Of a stretch of DNA of 9,354 nucleotides, positions 6,023 to 9,354 are shown piece after piece (positions within the stretch are counted from its first letter, which is position 1; every line of letters starts with the position of its first letter). The DNA lies in assembly GCA_002440765.1 (NCBI GenBank), contig DJVC01000119.1, forward strand, positions 1 to 9,354. The letters run 5' to 3'. Below the pieces are notes generated by a model that ran no database searches, was not told the DNA's origin, and saw only the letters and a program-made list of their open reading frames with translations. The translations under genes were made by a program, and so were the position numbers. The stretch comes from a bacterium UBP3_UBA6266 (lineage in GTDB: Bacteria > Auribacterota > UBA6266).

Positions 6023-6047
6023 ATTTAAATGATATTATCATTATATT
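6009..6047. promoter_or_regulatory. Short divergent promoter region
   Basis: The 41-base gap between nitroreductase and glycosidase genes must hold both starts. On the minus strand TATAAT is perfect (6040-6045), with a weak TTCATA 16 bases upstream (6062-6067). On the plus strand TATTAT (6033-6038) has TTGAGT (6009-6014) 18 bases before it; TATATT (6042-6047) is an alternative. The -10 regions lie within a few bases of each other, so polymerase binding in the two directions would be mutually exclusive. Confidence 0.4.
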
Positions 6048-6063
6048 AAAAAAGGAGAGTATT

Positions 6064-7359
6064 ATGAAGTTGATATATTTGGTCGGCGCGGGTCTTTTTC
6101 TGTTTGCGGGTTGTTTTGCCGGCGGCAGCCGGGATAACGTTTCGTCGGGGAATATCGTGAAAGTCGAGGGGACGAAGGGAAACTGGCGGTTAACGGTGAA
6201 CGGCGAAAATTTTGATTTAAAGGGTGTTGGCGTAGGCAGGGCCGCAGGAGAGGACGGGACCGATTATCTTTTTATGGCTAAAGAAATGGGAGCAAATTCC
6301 GTCAGGACGTGGGGCACAGACCAGGGAAGCGCCGAGTATCTCCGAACAGCCCGTGAATACGGTCTTTATGTTGATGCGGGGGTATGGTTTAACAGTGTCT
6401 ATGAGGACGGCAAATGCAGTTATATAACTGATTGGAAATATGTTAATGAGCGCAGGGAAGAAACGTTGGATTATATTAAGGAGAACATGGGTAATCCCGC
6501 GATATTGTTCTGGAATTTGGGAAACGAGACTATTTTTTTTACTAAGAACGAAGAGGAAAGGATTGGTTTCTGCAAATTTCTCGAGGAACTTATCAGGGAT
6601 GTCCACAAAATAGACCCGAATCATCCCGTAATCTACACCACGTCTTTTACTACAGCGGTTGATTACGTCAAAAAGTATGTCCCGAGCCTGGATATTCTGG
6701 GAATTAACATCTACGGCGGTCTGCCCGCGGCGCATAAAAAGATAACACAGGAGTTGGATATTCCGTATATAGTCACCGAGTACGGGCCTTACGGTCCATG
6801 GAACAGCGCGAAAGATGCTAATATGAAATCCGTTGAACTTTCCGACAAATTAAAATCTAACCTTTATGTAGGATTGTCGGAACAGATAAAGAAATACGGA
6901 GGATATTGTCTCGGCGGATATGTTTTCCATCTGGGTGATACGACCCAGGAATCGAGAACCTGGTGGAATCTGAGTTATAAGTCTCAAAAGAAGCTCCCGT
7001 ACCTCCGGATGCAGAGCTTTTACACGGGCCGCAGGATTGAAAATCAGCCTCCTCTGGTCAGGAACCTTATCCTGAGCCGGTATAAAAATCTTCAGCCCGG
7101 AGAAAAGATACACGCGGAAGTCGAATACTCCGAACCCGAAAATGAGAATGTTAAATTTTCCTATTTCGCGTCAACCGCAAAAGAGGGGATACTGGCCCAT
7201 TATGTTAATGAGGAAGTGCCTGTAGCTGTTGACGGGGATGGCTCTTCGGTTGATATAACCGTGCCTTCCGCCGGAGGGATTTACAGGATCTATGTTCTCG
7301 CGGAAGACGAGAGCGGCAATGTTTCCACTTACAGTAAAACGGTAAGCGTGTCGGAGTGA
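6064..7359 (+). CDS. Lipoprotein with GH2/GH-A-like glycosidase barrel
   Basis: The 431-residue protein begins with a lipoprotein signal: MK, hydrophobic core 3-16, LFAGC with the lipidated Cys at 17. Phe at -3 is unusual, but Leu lies at -4. A TIM-barrel domain (about 43-322) follows, of the clan GH-A type: GVGVGRA and SVRTWG (79-84) on early strands, a WNLGNE (150-155) whose Glu155 fits the acid/base, NIYGG (215-219), and TEYGPYGPW (238-246) with Glu239 fitting the nucleophile. Residues about 325-431 look like an added beta-sandwich (Ig/FN3-like), perhaps carbohydrate-binding. It probably acts on a polysaccharide from the membrane. GH2, GH5-like or transglycosylase activity cannot be told apart by eye. 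The start ATG 6064 has GGAG (6054-6057). Its stop lies 3 bases from that of the converging kinase gene. Confidence 0.72.
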   Translation: MKLIYLVGAGLFLFAGCFAGGSRDNVSSGNIVKVEGTKGNWRLTVNGENFDLKGVGVGRAAGEDGTDYLFMAKEMGANSVRTWGTDQGSAEYLRTAREYGLYVDAGVWFNSVYEDGKCSYITDWKYVNERREETLDYIKENMGNPAILFWNLGNETIFFTKNEEERIGFCKFLEELIRDVHKIDPNHPVIYTTSFTTAVDYVKKYVPSLDILGINIYGGLPAAHKKITQELDIPYIVTEYGPYGPWNSAKDANMKSVELSDKLKSNLYVGLSEQIKKYGGYCLGGYVFHLGDTTQESRTWWNLSYKSQKKLPYLRMQSFYTGRRIENQPPLVRNLILSRYKNLQPGEKIHAEVEYSEPENENVKFSYFASTAKEGILAHYVNEEVPVAVDGDGSSVDITVPSAGGIYRIYVLAEDESGNVSTYSKTVSVSE

Positions 7360-7362
7360 ACC

Positions 7363-8715
7363 TTAATACCTGTATTTGCTGCCGCCTATGAACTCTCTGA
7401 TGACGGAATCCTGCGGTATGGATGAGAAATCAGACGCTTCTTCGAACGATTCAAGCAAGGTTATCACCCTTTTTGCCCTGAGGTAAGCGTCCTCTTTGGA
7501 AGGGTTGTTTTTGAGGCTGTTTTCAAAAGAACGGAGATCCCGTAAGAGAATTTTTTTCATTACGGGGATTTCATACGGCATCGCGCTGTTCACTATAAAA
7601 TCCGCTGAATTCACAAAAGGAATAATGTACTTCAGTTCGCTGCTTCTTACATAATGCCAGTGTTCGAGGGTTTGTTGCGGGTTGTAACTTCTGTATTTTG
7701 AATCACGGCTCATCCGCCTGAGAAGCCTTAAATCCGTCCACCGGATGAATTCGTTGTTGCTGTCTTTCATTTGCAGCAGGGTTTCTATGTACAGGTTGAA
7801 TTTTATGCGTGAATCTATTGAGCCGGTCATTTTTTTATTCAGGCCGTGCAGGCTGTCGATCAATATTATTTCTCCCTCCTCCAGTTTCAGCGGGATAAAG
7901 TTTTCCGATCTTTTCCCGGTCTTGAAATTGTATGTCGGTATTTTTACGGTTTTACCTTCAAGCAGCCGATGTATATGGGTATTGACAAGGTCAAGTTCAA
8001 TTGCTTCGGGCGTTTCAAAATCATAATCTCCGTGTTCGTCTTTCGGGTGAAGCTCGAGATTGTGAAAATAGTTGTCTATATTCAGCGTCACAAGTCTTTT
8101 TCCCTGTTTTTTAAGTATCTCATTTATTTTTATGGTCGTTGTCGTTTTGCCGGAGGATGAAGGCCCGGCGATGATAATTACTTTAACCTCATTGCCCTTC
8201 TTTAAAATAGACTCGGCGGCATTTGCTATCTCTTCATGGTATTTTTTTTCGCAGATGTCGACGAGTTCAGGGAAAGAACCTTTTCTTGAATATTCATTTA
8301 TTTTTTCTATTTTTTCAAGATTGTGATCGATAGCCCAGTTTAGAATATAGTAGATTTTATAAAAAGGGACCTTGTCAAAGGGGATGATTTTGTTTTTCCC
8401 TTTTTCAAGACGCTCCTTGGTCCTTTCATACCTGTAGAGAATAAAAGCTTTTGCCGTCTGCGCGTGTCCGTTCTGGATAAGGACTTTTTCGACTATATCC
8501 TGTATGTTTTCCACTGTGGGAGGCTTTTCGGAAGAAAAACAGTTGTCCAGTATGTCTATTACCCTGCCGGCAAGTAGTTCCGCGGTTTTTTTATCCCTGG
8601 CGCCGCTGGCGATAGCGGCCTTGTATATGGCGTTGAGGATTCTTTCTCCCGCGAACGGAACGACCGTGCCGGAACGTTTCAGCACTTTTGCTATATTAAC
8701 GGGTGTTTTTATCAT
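7363..8715 (-). CDS. ATP-cone domain fused to uridine-kinase/phosphoribulokinase-like P-loop kinase
   Basis: The 450-residue protein has an N-terminal ATP-cone (about 8-100: VLKRSGTVVPFAGERILNAI ... VLIQNGHAQTAKAFILYRYE). This is the nucleotide-sensing domain best known from ribonucleotide reductases and NrdR. A linker (about 101-175) leads to a P-loop NTPase: Walker A GPSSSGKT (184-191), IDNYF (213-217), YDFETPEAIELDL (231-243) and IDSLHGLN (286-293), the pattern of the uridine kinase/phosphoribulokinase superfamily. I infer phosphorylation of a nucleoside or small sugar-like substrate, regulated by ATP/dATP binding to the cone. Such fusions exist in databases, to my recollection, with undefined substrates. 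It overlaps the upstream GNAT gene in an ATGA (8712-8715) and so is probably translated with it. No Rho-independent terminator is visible at its 3' end; the gap to the converging glycosidase gene is 3 bases. Confidence 0.82.
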   Translation of the reverse strand: MIKTPVNIAKVLKRSGTVVPFAGERILNAIYKAAIASGARDKKTAELLAGRVIDILDNCFSSEKPPTVENIQDIVEKVLIQNGHAQTAKAFILYRYERTKERLEKGKNKIIPFDKVPFYKIYYILNWAIDHNLEKIEKINEYSRKGSFPELVDICEKKYHEEIANAAESILKKGNEVKVIIIAGPSSSGKTTTTIKINEILKKQGKRLVTLNIDNYFHNLELHPKDEHGDYDFETPEAIELDLVNTHIHRLLEGKTVKIPTYNFKTGKRSENFIPLKLEEGEIILIDSLHGLNKKMTGSIDSRIKFNLYIETLLQMKDSNNEFIRWTDLRLLRRMSRDSKYRSYNPQQTLEHWHYVRSSELKYIIPFVNSADFIVNSAMPYEIPVMKKILLRDLRSFENSLKNNPSKEDAYLRAKRVITLLESFEEASDFSSIPQDSVIREFIGGSKYRY

Positions 8716-9203
8716 CTGATATTTTTCCGGTATATGATTTTGTGGTCGTTTTTATCGTAAAAATCTTTTATAACGGCGGTTTTTTTATATCCGCATTTTT
8801 CATAGAATATACGCGTGGAGGTGTAATTGGTTTTAGATGATGTTTCTATGAAAACCGCCCGTCCCCCGTCTTTTTTAATGTTTTTTTCCATGCTTTGTAT
8901 AAGTCTTTTTCCGATGCCTTTATCCCGGAAGTTATTATCCACCGCTATCCAGTAGAGGTCGTAACAGCCTTTTGTCAGGTCAATCCATCCGTATATTATG
9001 AAACCGGCCGGGATCCCGTTTATTTTAGCCGTGTATATGATATAATCGTTCTGGGTTTTGTTTTTCAGGGCGAATTCAATTAATTCAAGGGCGCAATCTT
9101 TTTCGAATTTCTTAAAATTGGAAATATTACTGATGAGCGACCGGAGTTGATGCAGATCGGTTTTTTTAAGTTTTGCGATTTTTGGTAAAGGCTTTTTTCT
9201 CAT
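8712..9203 (-). CDS. GNAT-family N-acetyltransferase
   Basis: The 163-residue protein transfers an acyl group, usually acetyl from acetyl-CoA, to an amine. The GNAT core is clear: central strand and CoA loop LYWIAVDNNFRDKGIGKRLI (83-102, with the R-x-x-G-x-G site at 93-98), then VFIETSSKTNY (117-127), and FYEKCGYKKTAVIKDFYD (133-150). The substrate is not evident; an amine, amino acid or peptide is possible. Length and layout do not match the longer AblB beta-lysine acetyltransferases, so I do not call it ablB. It has the ATGA overlap with the following kinase gene and no visible Shine-Dalgarno. A minus-strand TATACT (9214-9219) ends 11 bases before the ATG, suggesting a leaderless or very short transcript. 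Confidence 0.78.
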   Translation of the reverse strand: MRKKPLPKIAKLKKTDLHQLRSLISNISNFKKFEKDCALELIEFALKNKTQNDYIIYTAKINGIPAGFIIYGWIDLTKGCYDLYWIAVDNNFRDKGIGKRLIQSMEKNIKKDGGRAVFIETSSKTNYTSTRIFYEKCGYKKTAVIKDFYDKNDHKIIYRKNIR

Positions 9204-9213
9204 AGAGAGTTAT

Positions 9214-9223
9214 AGTATACTAA
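9214..9223. promoter_or_regulatory. TATACT box on the minus strand for the GNAT-kinase operon
   Basis: A TATACT on the minus strand (9214-9219) is placed 10 bases before the GNAT ATG, as expected for a short-leader transcript. It lies in a 10-bp palindrome TAGTATACTA (9213-9222), which also gives a plus-strand TATACT (9216-9221). No convincing -35 was seen in either direction. The plus-strand gene more likely uses TATAAA at 9241-9246. Confidence 0.3.
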
Positions 9224-9270
9224 ATCGAAAATAATAAGGGTATAAAATATTGAAAAACAGGGGTTTTGAT

Positions 9271-9354
9271 ATGAAATCATGCGTATTTTTGGCTGCGGCG
9301 GTTGCGGCGGGTTTTGCTTTAACGGGTTGCGGCCGTGGAAATTACCAGGACCTG
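9271..9354 (+). CDS. N-terminus of a lipoprotein, truncated by window end
   Basis: Only 28 codons are visible. The translation starts MKSC, continues with an Ala/Val/Leu-rich hydrophobic core (residues 5-16), and reaches the lipobox LTGC with the lipidated Cys at 20, then GRGNYQDL. This is a classic type II signal peptide (a better lipobox than in the glycosidase). The mature protein is unknown. The start ATG 9271 has AGGGG (9259-9263, spacing about 7). It is transcribed away from the GNAT-kinase operon, and TATAAA at 9241-9246 could be its -10 box. Confidence 0.75.
   Translation, partial: MKSCVFLAAAVAAGFALTGCGRGNYQDL

Noticed and set aside
7745..8326. Plus-strand open frames opposite the ATP-cone kinase gene
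   Set aside because: They are mirror images of a well-supported gene, have no ribosome sites and resemble no family.

Overview
This 9.35-kb window is protein-dense and reads as the chromosome of a Gram-negative bacterium of moderate GC. The reasons are an ADP-heptose epimerase of LPS core synthesis, two lipoprotein signal peptides, ordinary Shine-Dalgarno sites and sigma70-like promoter boxes. I cannot name the lineage. The mix (lysine 2,3-aminomutase, unusual ATP-grasp ligases, ATP-cone kinase) would fit a poorly cultivated phylum, but that is a guess. I saw no RNA genes, insertion sequences, CRISPR arrays or phage genes.

Layout. (1) 2-568: the 3' part of hldD. (2) 569-725: a leader with two consecutive hairpins, then 726-1677: two adjacent genes that both look like the SAM decarboxylase (SpeD) fold. 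The first has lost every catalytic residue; the second keeps a Ser/His/Cys set at the expected spacing. A strong intrinsic terminator ends the pair. (3) 1853-5516: a consensus-like promoter with a dyad over its -35 box drives a small HTH regulator, a lysine 2,3-aminomutase (kamA) and two different D-Ala-D-Ala-ligase-like ATP-grasp enzymes, mostly linked by overlapping or close gene ends. (4) 5513-6022, minus strand: a nitroreductase-family protein converging on the ligase operon. (5) 6064-7359: a lipoprotein with a GH-A/GH2-like catalytic barrel. (6) 7363-9203, minus strand: a two-gene operon, GNAT acetyltransferase then an ATP-cone/uridine-kinase-like protein. (7) 9271-end: the start of another lipoprotein.

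The two most interesting units are the SpeD-like pair and the kamA/ATP-grasp operon. The SpeD-like pair resembles in design the trypanosome AdoMetDC/prozyme pair, an active subunit plus a dead paralogue. The kamA operon suggests that beta-lysine is made and then joined through its amino or carboxyl group to other molecules by two ligases under a dedicated regulator. A GNAT gene 3 kb away could belong to the same chemistry, since beta-lysine acetylation is known, but it sits on the other strand and the link is only inference.
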